Of a stretch of DNA of 49,180 bases, positions 40,335-49,180 are shown in pieces. The notes beneath the pieces were generated by a model that made no database searches, had not been told where the DNA came from, and worked only from the letters and a program-made list of their open reading frames with translations. The stretch lies in NCBI GenBank assembly GCA_050741255.1, contig JBOIEQ010000013.1:1-49180 (forward strand). The letters are read 5' to 3'. The position numbers were made by a program, and so were the translations under genes. Position 1 is the first letter of the stretch. Each line of letters starts with the position of its first letter. Source of the DNA: CAZXNF01 sp050741255 (GTDB lineage: Bacteria; Pseudomonadota; Gammaproteobacteria; Burkholderiales; SG8-41).

Positions 40335-41677
40335 GGCGCGAACCAGCGGTTCACCGAGGCGAGGTCGTCCTCGGTGAGCGCGCCGGCCGCCGCCTTCAGG
40401 CGCAGCACCGCGTTCGCGTAGACGTACTTCGCGTTCGCGAGGTCGCGCTGGGCCTGGAAGAACTGCTGGGTGGCGAGCAGCACATCCACTTCCGTGCGGA
40501 TGCCGACTTCCTGCGCGAGTCGCGTGGAGTCGAGGTTGATCTGGTTGGAGAGCACGGCCTGCTCGAGCGCGCGGACCTGCGCGGCGCCGTTCGTCACCCC
40601 GAGGAAGGCCTGGCGCGTGTCGAACGAGGCCTGCCGCTTGGCGCTTTCGAGATCCTGCCGGGTCTTGTCCTGCAGGGCGATCGCCTCGCGCACGCGCGAA
40701 TTGACGAGCCCGCCCTGGTAGAGGGGGATGGCGAGCGACAGGCCGACCACGCTGGAACGCGTGTCGTTGCCGATGTTGGTGTTGGTCGCCGCGCCGCTGG
40801 CGCTGTCGGTGTAGCTGGCGAAGGCATCGAGCGTCGGGTAATGGGCCGCGCGGTTGCGGTCGACCTCGCGCGTCTGGAAATCGACGGTGGCCTGCGCGAT
40901 CTGCACCGGCAGCGCCGCCTGCACCGCGGTTTCCACCCAGCGGTCCATGTTGTTCGGCTCGGGCAGGCGCGCCTCGAAATTCTTCGACAGGCGGTTCAGG
41001 TCCGGCGCGGGGCGGGCGATGATGCGCGTGAGCGCTTCCTTGCGCACTTCGAGGGTGTTGATCGCGCCGATCTCGGTGGAAACGGAAAGATCGAACTGGG
41101 CCTTCGCGTTGTTGGCGTCGGTGATGGTCGCGGTGCCGACCTCGAAATTGCGCTTGGCCTGCTCGAACTGCTGGGCGAAGGCGGCTTTGGAGGCGCGCGC
41201 CAGTGCGAGATCCTGTTCGGCGAGCAGGATGTCGAAGTACGCCTGGGATACCCTGAGCATCAGGTCCTGCGTCGCCTGCACGAACTGCGCCTCCGCCAGC
41301 GCGACCTGGATCTTGCCCTGCTGGTAGGCCTCCCAGTTCTGCATGCGGAACAGCGGCTGGGTGATCGACAGGCTCCAGAAGTTAGAGTTGTACTGGCTGT
41401 TCAGGGCCGCGGCGCCCGGCGTGCGGAAATTGATCGTGCGGTCGTTGAACTGGGTATTGGCCGCCGCTGAAGCGGCCGGCAGCAGGCCGGCCAAGCCCTG
41501 CGGGAGTTTTTCCTGCGAGGCCTGGCGCTGGTAGCGCGCCGCGCTGTAGGTGGAGTCGCGCAGCAGCGCTTCCTGGTAGATCGACACCAGGTCGGCGGCG
41601 GAACCCAAGCCAGGGGCGATGGCCAGCAGCAGCGCGGCTGCGAACGGAATTCCGTGGCGGATGTTCATCTCGTTCAT
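40331..41677 (-). CDS. tolC: TolC-family outer membrane channel protein
   Basis: 448 residues with a signal peptide (hydrophobic AAALLLAIAPGLGSA, cleavage near residue 27 before ADLVSIYQEAL). The two OEP repeats show DLVSIYQEALLRDSTYSAAR at the start and RYNAV-type VRALEQAVLSNQINLDSTR later, with long helical, Gln/Ala-rich stretches, as in TolC. It would form the trimeric outer membrane duct for tripartite export systems such as the MacAB-like pump encoded at 45084-48671. A second ATG three codons downstream (41668) is an alternative start. Confidence 0.92.
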   Translation of the reverse strand: MNEMNIRHGIPFAAALLLAIAPGLGSAADLVSIYQEALLRDSTYSAARYQRQASQEKLPQGLAGLLPAASAAANTQFNDRTINFRTPGAAALNSQYNSNFWSLSITQPLFRMQNWEAYQQGKIQVALAEAQFVQATQDLMLRVSQAYFDILLAEQDLALARASKAAFAQQFEQAKRNFEVGTATITDANNAKAQFDLSVSTEIGAINTLEVRKEALTRIIARPAPDLNRLSKNFEARLPEPNNMDRWVETAVQAALPVQIAQATVDFQTREVDRNRAAHYPTLDAFASYTDSASGAATNTNIGNDTRSSVVGLSLAIPLYQGGLVNSRVREAIALQDKTRQDLESAKRQASFDTRQAFLGVTNGAAQVRALEQAVLSNQINLDSTRLAQEVGIRTEVDVLLATQQFFQAQRDLANAKYVYANAVLRLKAAAGALTEDDLASVNRWFAP

Positions 41678-41678
41678 C

Positions 41679-42005
41679 TCAGTAGCGCGCCATCGAAGGC
41701 TCGACCTGATCGGCCCAGGCTGCGATGCCGCCGTCGAGGTTGTGGATTTTCTCGAAGCCCGCCTGCGCGAGGAAGGCCGCGACCTGCAGGCTGCGCATGC
41801 CGTGATGGCACAGCACCACGATGTCGGAGGCGCGGGGCAGTTCGCCGACCCGGGCCGGAATCTGCTGCATCGGCAGATGGCGGCTGCCCTCGATACGGCA
41901 CAGCGCGTGCTCCCACGGCTCGCGCACGTCGAGCACGAGCGGCCGCTCGCGGGCGGTGTCCTCGAGCCACGCTTTCAGGTCCGGCGCCGCCAGTTGCGGA
42001 ATCAT
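41679..42005 (-). CDS. Rhodanese-domain protein
   Basis: 108 residues, a single rhodanese domain. LVLDVREPWEHALCRIEGS is the CH2A-type N-terminal motif and VVLCHHGMRSLQVA is the active-site loop with nucleophile C66. HNLDGGIAAWADQVEP completes the domain. Single-domain rhodaneses move sulfane sulfur; the partner is unknown. The gene starts 15 bp after the pcm stop and its stop is one base before the tolC ATG, so the three genes are likely one operon. Confidence 0.92.
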   Translation of the reverse strand: MIPQLAAPDLKAWLEDTARERPLVLDVREPWEHALCRIEGSRHLPMQQIPARVGELPRASDIVVLCHHGMRSLQVAAFLAQAGFEKIHNLDGGIAAWADQVEPSMARY

Positions 42006-42020
42006 GGTCGGGTCCGCGGT

Positions 42021-42674
42021 TCAAAACACGAAGCGTTCCGGCTGCAGCGCGTTGCGCAGCGGCGGGATGCAGGTTTCGAACAGGCCGACGGTGTTGAAGG
42101 CGCCGGCGCCGACTGCCGTGACGAGCTGCGCGGTCATCACCGGCGCTTCGCCGACGATCGCCAGCAGGCGGCCGCCCACTTTCAGTTGCTGGCGGAAGGC
42201 TTCCGGCAGCACGGGGACCGAGCCGGTGAGCACGATCGCGTCGTAGGGCGCGCGGGGCGACCAGCCGCGCGCACCGTCGCCGATTTCCACCGTCGCGTTG
42301 GCGATGCCGTGGCGCTCGAGCCTGCGTTGCGCGTCCTCGGCCAGCGCGGCGATGCGCTCGACCGAGTGCACGCGCGCGGCGAGCTTCGCCAGCAGCGCCG
42401 TCATGTAGCCGCTGCCGGTGCCGATCTCGAGCACCGTGTCACCGGGCGTGAGCGCGAGTTCCTGCACGAGGCGCGCTTCCAGCTTGGGCGCCAGCATGGC
42501 CTCGCCGGATCCGAGCGGGATTTCCATGTCGGCGAAGGCGAGGTTTTTGTATTGCGGCGGCACGAAATCCTCGCGCCGCACTTCCGACAGCAACGCGAGC
42601 ACGCGCGGATCGAGCACCTCCCAGGTGCGGATCTGCTGCTCGACCATGTTGAAGCGGGCTTGTTCGTAGTCCAT
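42021..42674 (-). CDS. pcm: Protein-L-isoaspartate O-methyltransferase
   Basis: 217 residues. RREDFVPPQYKNLAFAD, EIGTGSGYMTALLAKL (SAM motif I) and VHSVERIAALAEDAQRRL are Pcm signatures, and AIVLTGSVPVLPEAF replaces the common VTAAPPXIP with a TGSVP variant often seen in betaproteobacteria. MDYEQARFNMVEQQIRTWEV is the usual N-terminus of this subgroup. It repairs L-isoaspartyl residues in damaged proteins. It diverges from the TPP riboswitch-thiC unit. Confidence 0.9.
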   Translation of the reverse strand: MDYEQARFNMVEQQIRTWEVLDPRVLALLSEVRREDFVPPQYKNLAFADMEIPLGSGEAMLAPKLEARLVQELALTPGDTVLEIGTGSGYMTALLAKLAARVHSVERIAALAEDAQRRLERHGIANATVEIGDGARGWSPRAPYDAIVLTGSVPVLPEAFRQQLKVGGRLLAIVGEAPVMTAQLVTAVGAGAFNTVGLFETCIPPLRNALQPERFVF

Positions 42675-42811
42675 GAGCGCAGTGCGGTGTGACCGCGGAG
42701 GTTCGATGAAGAGTAACGACGTACAGCGGGAAAAGCAGAGGGAAAGACCAGGAACCGAGCTTGCAATTATCGCATATTTACAGTAGCGTGGACTCGAACC
42801 TGGGGGTCCTT

Positions 42812-42846
42812 GCAGGATTCAGGATTCAGGATTCGGGATTCGGCAG
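42812..42846 (+). repeat. Left arm of repeat-built hairpin in the riboswitch P3
   Basis: Tandem copies of an AGGATTC/GGGATTC unit (GCAGGATTCAGGATTCAGG and onward). Pairs with 42873-42904 through a loop of about 26 nt. Confidence 0.8.
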
Positions 42847-42872
42847 ACCGGACGCTGCGACGACGCGTTTTT

Positions 42873-42904
42873 GCTGAATCCTGATTCCTGAATCCTGATC
42901 CTGA
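42873..42904 (+). repeat. Right arm of repeat-built hairpin in the riboswitch P3
   Basis: Copies of GAATCCT/GATTCCT, the reverse complement of the left arm with few mismatches and several possible G-U pairs. Confidence 0.8.
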
Positions 42905-43009
42905 CGGGTGAGAGATACCCTTTGAACCTGACACGGGTAATGCCGTCGTAGGGAAGCGTTGGCCGGCGCGGGCCGGGATCAGTGTCCGCCACCGGCCCCG
43001 TCCCCCGTC

Positions 43010-43042
43010 CTCCGGCATTGCGCGGTTACCCTGCAACCGGAG
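43010..43042 (+). promoter_or_regulatory. Hairpin that could hide the thiC ribosome-binding site (riboswitch expression platform)
   Basis: CTCCGG (43010-43015) pairs with CCGGAG (43037-43042), and TTGC (43018-43021) with GCAA (43033-43036). The 3' arm contains GGAG, the best Shine-Dalgarno-like sequence before the thiC ATG, although it is 15 nt away. No U-tract terminator is seen between the aptamer and the gene, so translational control is more likely. This is inferred from pairing by eye. Confidence 0.4.
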
Positions 43043-43057
43043 CGAGCACAGACCGCC

Positions 43058-44971
<1,914 letters not shown>

Positions 44972-45083
44972 TGCCGCAGCGCTGTTACGGTTGCTTACAA
45001 TGTTGCCCCCCGGCGTCTGGAACCGCAGGGAACAACCGCGGCCCGCGCAGTTCTTAGAATAGAGCGATCCTTTGGAGTCACGC

Positions 45084-46679
45084 GTGCGCGTTCCCGGTTT
45101 CATTCGCAATCATCCGTGGTGGATCGCCGCCGCCGTGGCCGTCATTGCGGTCGCGGCGGGCGTGACCCTGTGGACCGGCGGCGGCGACGGACCTGAGTTC
45201 CGCTTGGGCAAGGTCGAGCGCGGCCCGCTGGTCGCCGCGGTCGCGGCCTCCGGCACCCTCAACCCGGTGGTGTCGGTGCAGGTCGGCTCGCAGGTCTCGG
45301 GCCAGATCAAGGAGATCCTCGTCGACTTCAACTCCGAGGTGAAGCAGGGCCAGTTGATCGCGCGGCTCGACCCGGAAACCTTCGAATACAAGATGCGCCA
45401 GGCGCAGGCCGACCTCGACGCGGCGCGCGCGCAGGTGCTGGTGCAGCAGGCGAACATCATGTCCGCGCGTGCCGCGCTCTCGCGCTCGCAGGTCAATGCC
45501 ACCGACGCCAAGCGGGAGCTCGACCAGAAGCAGAAGCTGCTGGAAAAAGGCTTCATCTCGCCCGCCGACCGCGACAAGACGCTGGCGACGTTCAACGCGC
45601 TGACCGAGGACGCGAAGGCCGCTTCCGCGATGCTGGATGTGGCCCAGGCGCAGTCCGGCAACGTGGCTGCCGTCGTCAAGCAGCGCGAGGCGCAGCTCGC
45701 ACAGGCGCGGATCGACCTCGGGCGCACCGAGATCCGCGCGCCGGTCAACGGCATCGTCATCAAGCGCAGCGTGGATCCCGGGCAGACGGTGGCGGCGAGC
45801 CTGCAGGCGCCGGAGCTCTTCATCATCGCGCAGAGCCTGTCCGACATGCGCGTGGACACCGCGATCGACGAGGCCGACGTCGGGCGCATCCAGCTTGGGC
45901 AGAAGGCGACCTTCACGGTGGATTCCTTCCCGGGCCGCACCTTCAACGGCGAGGTCACGCAAGTGCGCAAGGCCGCGCAGAACGTGCAGAACGTCATCAC
46001 CTACGTGGTGGTGGTGTCGACGGCCAACCCCGACCTGCGCCTGCTGCCCGGCATGACGGCCAACGTGCGCATCATTACGGCCCGCCGCGAGTCGGTGCTG
46101 AAGGTGCCGAACGCCGCGCTGCGCTTCCGCCCGCCGAGCGCAGCGCCGGCCGGCGGCGACGCCAAATCCGCCAAGGCGGAGGGCGCCGAGCCTGGCGACA
46201 AGGCAGCCAAGGGCGCCGGCCGCAATGCGTTCCGTGAACGGCTGGAGAAGGAGATCGCGTTCGACGACACGCAGAAACCGCAGCTCGACGCGCTGTTCGC
46301 CGCCCAACGCGAAAAAATCGCGGCCCTGCGCGACCTGCCCGAGGGTGAACGCGCCAAGGCCGCCGAGCGCAACCGCGCCGACCTGCGGGCGCGCATCGCC
46401 GAGTTGCTGAAGCCCGAGCAGAAGCCCAGGTTCGAGGAGCTCGTCGCCGAGTTCGCCGGACGCGCAGGCAGCGGACGCACGGGCAGCGGGCGGGTGTGGA
46501 TCATCGGCGAACGTGGCGAGCCCAAGGCCGTCAATGTGCGCACCGGCCTGTCCGACGGCGCCATGACGGAAATCCTCGGCGACGAACTGGCCGAAGGCGC
46601 CCAGATCATCACCGGCTACGCCCAGGCCGGCGCGGGGGGTGGTCCCCGGTCGCCGTCCGGTCCGCGGCTTCCCTTCTGA
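45084..46679 (+). CDS. macA: MacA-like periplasmic adaptor with an inserted helical (Spy/CpxP-like) domain
   Basis: 531 residues from GTG at 45084, six bases after GGAG (45074-45077); a TTG at 45072 is an alternative. Residues about 12-30 form the single membrane anchor. The lipoyl/biotinyl halves (VSVQVGSQVSGQIKEILVDF and RTEIRAPVNGIVIKRSV) flank a long alpha-hairpin, and a beta-barrel follows. Residues about 350-466 are an extra segment: an Ala/Lys/Gly linker, then two charged helices with LDALFAAQREKIAALRDLP and ELLKPEQKPRFEELV, which resemble LTXXQ-type Spy/CpxP/CnrX proteins. The membrane-proximal domain resumes at RVWIIGERGEPKAVNVRTG. The likely outer partner is the TolC-family protein. 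Confidence 0.88.
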   Translation: MRVPGFIRNHPWWIAAAVAVIAVAAGVTLWTGGGDGPEFRLGKVERGPLVAAVAASGTLNPVVSVQVGSQVSGQIKEILVDFNSEVKQGQLIARLDPETFEYKMRQAQADLDAARAQVLVQQANIMSARAALSRSQVNATDAKRELDQKQKLLEKGFISPADRDKTLATFNALTEDAKAASAMLDVAQAQSGNVAAVVKQREAQLAQARIDLGRTEIRAPVNGIVIKRSVDPGQTVAASLQAPELFIIAQSLSDMRVDTAIDEADVGRIQLGQKATFTVDSFPGRTFNGEVTQVRKAAQNVQNVITYVVVVSTANPDLRLLPGMTANVRIITARRESVLKVPNAALRFRPPSAAPAGGDAKSAKAEGAEPGDKAAKGAGRNAFRERLEKEIAFDDTQKPQLDALFAAQREKIAALRDLPEGERAKAAERNRADLRARIAELLKPEQKPRFEELVAEFAGRAGSGRTGSGRVWIIGERGEPKAVNVRTGLSDGAMTEILGDELAEGAQIITGYAQAGAGGGPRSPSGPRLPF

Positions 46680-46698
46680 GCGCCCGGACGACCGCGCC

Positions 46699-47442
46699 AT
46701 GGCCGCGCTGATCGAAACGCGCGATCTCGCCAAGGAATACGTGATGGGCACCAACCACGTGCGCGCGCTGCGCGGTGTGTCGGTGGCCATCGAAGAAGGC
46801 GCGTTCGTCGCGATCATGGGGCCTTCGGGTTCCGGCAAGTCCACCTTCATGAACCTGCTCGGCTGCCTCGACAGCCCGAGCGCGGGCGACTACTTCCTCG
46901 CCGGCGACAACGTCGCGCGGCTGGCGGGCGATGCACTGGCTGCCATCCGCAACCGCCGCATCGGCTTTGTGTTCCAGCAGTTCAACCTGCTGCCGCGCAC
47001 CTCCGCGCTGGAGAACGTGCAACTGCCGCTGCTCTACGCCAGCACGGCGGCGGACGCACGGCGGACACGGGCGGAACAGTGTTTGCGCGACGTGGGCCTC
47101 GGCGAGCGCATGGACCACCATCCCGCGCAGCTTTCGGGCGGCCAGCAGCAGCGCGTGGCGATCGCGCGCGCGCTGGTCAACGACCCCGTTCTGATCCTCG
47201 CCGACGAGCCGACGGGCGCGCTCGACACCGTCACCAGCGTCGAGTTGATGGCGCTGCTGCAGGCGCTCAACCGCGCGGGCAAGACCATCGTGCTGGTGAC
47301 GCACGAACACGACATCGCGGCCTTCGCCTCGCGCATCATCACCTTCCGCGACGGGCATGTGCTGGAAGACCGCGTCAACGCCGCGGATGACGCCGCGCAA
47401 CTGCTGACGACCATGACCCGTGAAGAGGAGGTGCCGGCATGA
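46699..47442 (+). CDS. MacB-like ABC transporter ATPase
   Basis: 247 residues from ATG at 46699, the usual start for this family (MAALIETRDLAKEYVMG). Walker A GPSGSGKST at 41-49, Q-loop FVFQQFNLLPRTSALENV, signature LSGGQQQRVAIARAL, Walker B ILADEPTGALD and H-loop VTHEHD are all present. It corresponds to the N-terminal half of E. coli MacB (LolD-like ATPase). Here the ATPase and the permease are separate genes overlapping by ATGA (47439-47442). The cargo (macrolide, peptide or other) is not known. Confidence 0.93.
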   Translation: MAALIETRDLAKEYVMGTNHVRALRGVSVAIEEGAFVAIMGPSGSGKSTFMNLLGCLDSPSAGDYFLAGDNVARLAGDALAAIRNRRIGFVFQQFNLLPRTSALENVQLPLLYASTAADARRTRAEQCLRDVGLGERMDHHPAQLSGGQQQRVAIARALVNDPVLILADEPTGALDTVTSVELMALLQALNRAGKTIVLVTHEHDIAAFASRIITFRDGHVLEDRVNAADDAAQLLTTMTREEEVPA

Positions 47443-48671
47443 CGCTCTCCGCCATCCTCCGCATCGCGCTGAACGCGCTGCGCGTCAACAAGCTGCGGTC
47501 GATCCTTACGATGCTGGGGATCATCATCGGCGTCGCCGCGGTGATCACGATGATTGCCGTCGGCCGCGGCGCGCAGGCGCGCGTGCAGGAGCAGATCAAG
47601 AGCCTGGGCTCCAACTTGATGATCCTGATCCCAGGCTCGACGACCACCAGCGGCGTGCGGCTCGGCGCCGGCGCGCTGCAGACGCTGACCGAGGACGACG
47701 CGTGGGCGATCCAGCGCGACATTCCGGAGGTCCAGGTTGCGGCGCCCGCCATCCAGGGTTCCGCCCAGTTGATCGCGGGCAACGTGAACTGGTCCGCGCG
47801 CCTCTACGGCATCAGCCCCGAGTACTTCGAGGCACGGGAATGGACGATCGCCAGCGGGCGCCTGTTCGACGCGGCCGACATGAGCGGTGCCCCCAAAATC
47901 GCCGTCATCGGCCAGACCACCGCGCAGCAGTTGTTCGGCGACGAGGACCCGGTGGACCAGGTGATCCGCGTGCGCAACGTGCCCGTCACGATCGTCGGCG
48001 TGCTCGAGCGCAAGGGGCAAAGCATGATGGGCCAGGACCAGGACGACGCGATCTTCATGCCGATCGCCACCGCGCGCAACCGCGTGCTCGGCCAGACGCA
48101 GGGCAAGCTGCGGCGCGTGGGCTCCATCTCGATCAAGGTGCGGCCGGGCGCCGACATGAGGTTCGCCGAGGAGCGCGTGCGCGAACTGATGCGCCAGCGC
48201 CACCGCCTGCAGGCCGGCCAGGAGGACAGCTTCACCATCCGCAACCTCACCGAAATCCTGCAGGCGCAGGAGGCGTCCAGCCGCGTGATGACCCTGCTGC
48301 TCGCGGCGGTAGCCTCGGTGTCGCTGCTGGTGGGCGGCATCGGCATCATGAACATCATGCTGGTGTCGGTCACCGAGCGCACCCGCGAGATCGGCCTGCG
48401 CATGGCGGTGGGGGCGCGCGCGAAGGACATCCTCAAGCAGTTCCTCGTCGAAGCGGTCACCCTGTCGCTGATCGGCGGCCTGATCGGGGTCGGGCTGGGG
48501 CTGGCCGGTTCGCTCGCGGTCGGCCAGCTCTCGGGCTGGCGCATCACACTCTCGGCGGGCTCGATCGTGCTCGCGGTGGGCTTCGCGGCGGCGATCGGCG
48601 TGTTTTTCGGCTATTACCCGGCGCGCAAGGCCTCGCGCCTGCTGCCGATCGAGGCCCTGCGTTACGAATAG
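47439..48671 (+). CDS. macB: MacB-like ABC transporter permease
   Basis: 410 residues. An N-terminal transmembrane segment (LTMLGIIIGVAAVITMIAVG at about 26-45) is followed by a large periplasmic MacB_PCD domain of about 220 residues. Three transmembrane helices form the FtsX-like C-terminus (about 285-310, 338-360 and 370-395), with ERTREIGLRMAVGARAKDIL as the coupling-helix signature. With the ATPase and the MacA-like adaptor it should form a tripartite efflux pump with TolC. Confidence 0.93.
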   Translation: MTLSAILRIALNALRVNKLRSILTMLGIIIGVAAVITMIAVGRGAQARVQEQIKSLGSNLMILIPGSTTTSGVRLGAGALQTLTEDDAWAIQRDIPEVQVAAPAIQGSAQLIAGNVNWSARLYGISPEYFEAREWTIASGRLFDAADMSGAPKIAVIGQTTAQQLFGDEDPVDQVIRVRNVPVTIVGVLERKGQSMMGQDQDDAIFMPIATARNRVLGQTQGKLRRVGSISIKVRPGADMRFAEERVRELMRQRHRLQAGQEDSFTIRNLTEILQAQEASSRVMTLLLAAVASVSLLVGGIGIMNIMLVSVTERTREIGLRMAVGARAKDILKQFLVEAVTLSLIGGLIGVGLGLAGSLAVGQLSGWRITLSAGSIVLAVGFAAAIGVFFGYYPARKASRLLPIEALRYE

Positions 48672-48715
48672 CCGGTGCGGCGGTAAGATGGGTGCCTGCG
48701 GGGAGCGCGACCATC

Positions 48716-49102
48716 ATGCAAAAACCCATCACGACCATCGTCATTGTCTGTGCCTGCGCGCTGTCGGCCCCTGCCGCGAGCGCGCAGGAGAACGCGCCGC
48801 CCCCGGCCCGGCCCGATGCCGGCGCCGTGATCCGCGAGGGGGATGCCCAGCGGTTGCTGTCGTATCTGCGCGAGTCGCTGCGCGCCGCCATCGAAGGCCG
48901 CGAAGCACCTTCGGCGGCCGAGCTTGAAAAGCGTGGCGCGGAAATCGCCGATACGCTCCGGCGGCGCGGCGCCGAATTCGCGCGCGGCCTGCTCGACGAG
49001 GCGGAGCGGGGGGCGCGCGAAGCGCTGAAAGAATGGGAGTCCGGGCGCGAGCCCCAGGCGCAGCCGCGGCGGCCTTTGCCGCCGGGCCAGCAGGCGATCT
49101 AG
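48716..49102 (+). CDS. Small exported protein of unknown function
   Basis: 128 residues from ATG at 48716, with GGGGAG at 48700-48705 as ribosome-binding site. An N-terminal signal peptide (ITTIVIVCACALSAPAASAQ, cleavage near residue 26) leads to a Pro-rich segment, then a highly charged, Ala/Arg/Glu-rich helical region of about 80 residues (for example LRESLRAAIEGREAP and FARGLLDEAERGAREAL), then a Pro-rich tail. I recognise no family. It follows macB by 44 bp in the same direction and may be a periplasmic accessory of the pump. Confidence 0.7.
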   Translation: MQKPITTIVIVCACALSAPAASAQENAPPPARPDAGAVIREGDAQRLLSYLRESLRAAIEGREAPSAAELEKRGAEIADTLRRRGAEFARGLLDEAERGAREALKEWESGREPQAQPRRPLPPGQQAI

Positions 49103-49180
49103 AGCCTGTTATGGACCTAAACGTATGCGGCGAACGCGGGAGTCGGGGTTCAGTGCTAGGAGCCGAACGCGCCGCAGTGC

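Larger units (their letters stand above)
42794..42960 (+). promoter_or_regulatory. TPP riboswitch (THI element) with a greatly extended P3 arm
   Basis: The 3' half matches the conserved core: UGAGA at 42909-42913, then UACCC, UUUGAACCUGA, CGGGUAAUGCCG and GUAGGGAAG (to 42957). The 5' half has GGGGGUCC at about 42801-42808. Between them, where P3 is usually short, lies a roughly 90-nt hairpin whose arms are built of GGATTCA-type repeats. TPP binding normally turns thiC off. The nucleotide before UGAGA is G rather than the usual C, a possible compensated change in P3. P1 pairing is not clear by eye, so the 5' limit is approximate. Confidence 0.82.

Noticed and set aside
44995..45060. Promoter boxes for macA (TACAAT, TAGAAT)
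   Set aside because: Two -10-like hexamers occur upstream of the GTG, but neither has a convincing -35 at the right distance.
45078..46850. Minus-strand ORF of 590 codons opposite macA
   Set aside because: Shadow frame; macA has the correct domain order and a good ribosome-binding site.
47420..49102. 560-codon plus-strand frame covering macB permease and the small exported protein
   Set aside because: Only the last 128 codons, from ATG 48716, have a start, ribosome-binding site and signal peptide; the rest is an off-frame reading of the permease.
49103..49180. Possible insertion-sequence end (GAGCCTGTTATGGACC)
   Set aside because: It recalls IS termini, but no matching inverted repeat or transposase lies inside the window, so it cannot be supported.

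Overview
The window (about 49 kb, high GC) reads as a betaproteobacterial chromosome. This rests on the Gram-negative core genes at its right side (Kdo transferase, heptosyltransferase I, TolC, Pcm, ThiC with a TPP riboswitch, MacAB) and on an EPS-associated MarR-type regulator inside a long surface-glycan locus. The genus cannot be fixed from sequence reading alone. No tRNA, rRNA, CRISPR array or complete insertion sequence was seen.

Positions 1-37439 form a surface polysaccharide (O-antigen, capsule or glycoprotein-glycan) locus, almost all on the minus strand. Many genes overlap by ATGA, TTGA, GTGA or 8-bp junctions, which implies translational coupling. Read in the direction of transcription (right to left) it holds: (a) 36420-37439, a UDP-glucuronate 4-epimerase-like enzyme; (b) 32505-36318, rfbB-(four-helix-bundle insertion)-rfbA-rfbC-rfbD for dTDP-L-rhamnose; (c) 25085-32437, rfbF-rfbG for CDP-4-keto-6-deoxyglucose, then a TylCIII/NovU-like C-methyltransferase, a second 3,5-epimerase-like protein, a reductase/epimerase, two more methyltransferases and an RmlD-like reductase, together a likely route to a CDP-activated branched (C-methyl) 6-deoxy sugar; (d) 12291-25082, a nonulosonic-acid operon with pseB, a MarR-type regulator, pseC, then an unusual cassette (aldo/keto reductase, second NeuB-type synthase, SpsF-like cytidylyltransferase, class III aminotransferase), pseG, a methyltransferase, a frameshifted epimerase, a metallophosphoesterase, an ATP-grasp ligase, pseI and a PseH-like acetyltransferase; (e) 1-12289, assembly and decoration genes: a PFTS-motif-like protein, an SGNH-type hydrolase, a PglK/MsbA-type ABC flippase, a truncated FAD/NAD(P)-binding relic in AT-richer DNA, an FkbM methyltransferase, a plus-strand methyltransferase, GT2 glycosyltransferases, a GT-B-like protein, a radical SAM/SPASM protein and a LIC13510-like surface-carbohydrate protein.

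Positions 37553-39759 (plus) carry waaC and waaA, which build the inner LPS core. Positions 39744-42674 (minus) carry pcm, a rhodanese, a TolC-family outer-membrane protein and 5-formyltetrahydrofolate cyclo-ligase. A TPP riboswitch with an unusually long repeat-built P3 arm (42794-42960) precedes thiC. A MacA-like adaptor with an inserted helical domain, a MacB-like ATPase and permease split into two genes, and a small exported protein close the window.

The most unusual items are the second NeuB/SpsF/aminotransferase/aldo-keto-reductase cassette nested inside a pseudaminic acid operon that has no canonical pseF, the poly-C frameshift in the operon's epimerase gene, the inverted-repeat-bounded four-helix-bundle gene inside rfbBACD, the TPP riboswitch P3 expansion, and the palindrome-rich promoter of the MarR-type regulator.
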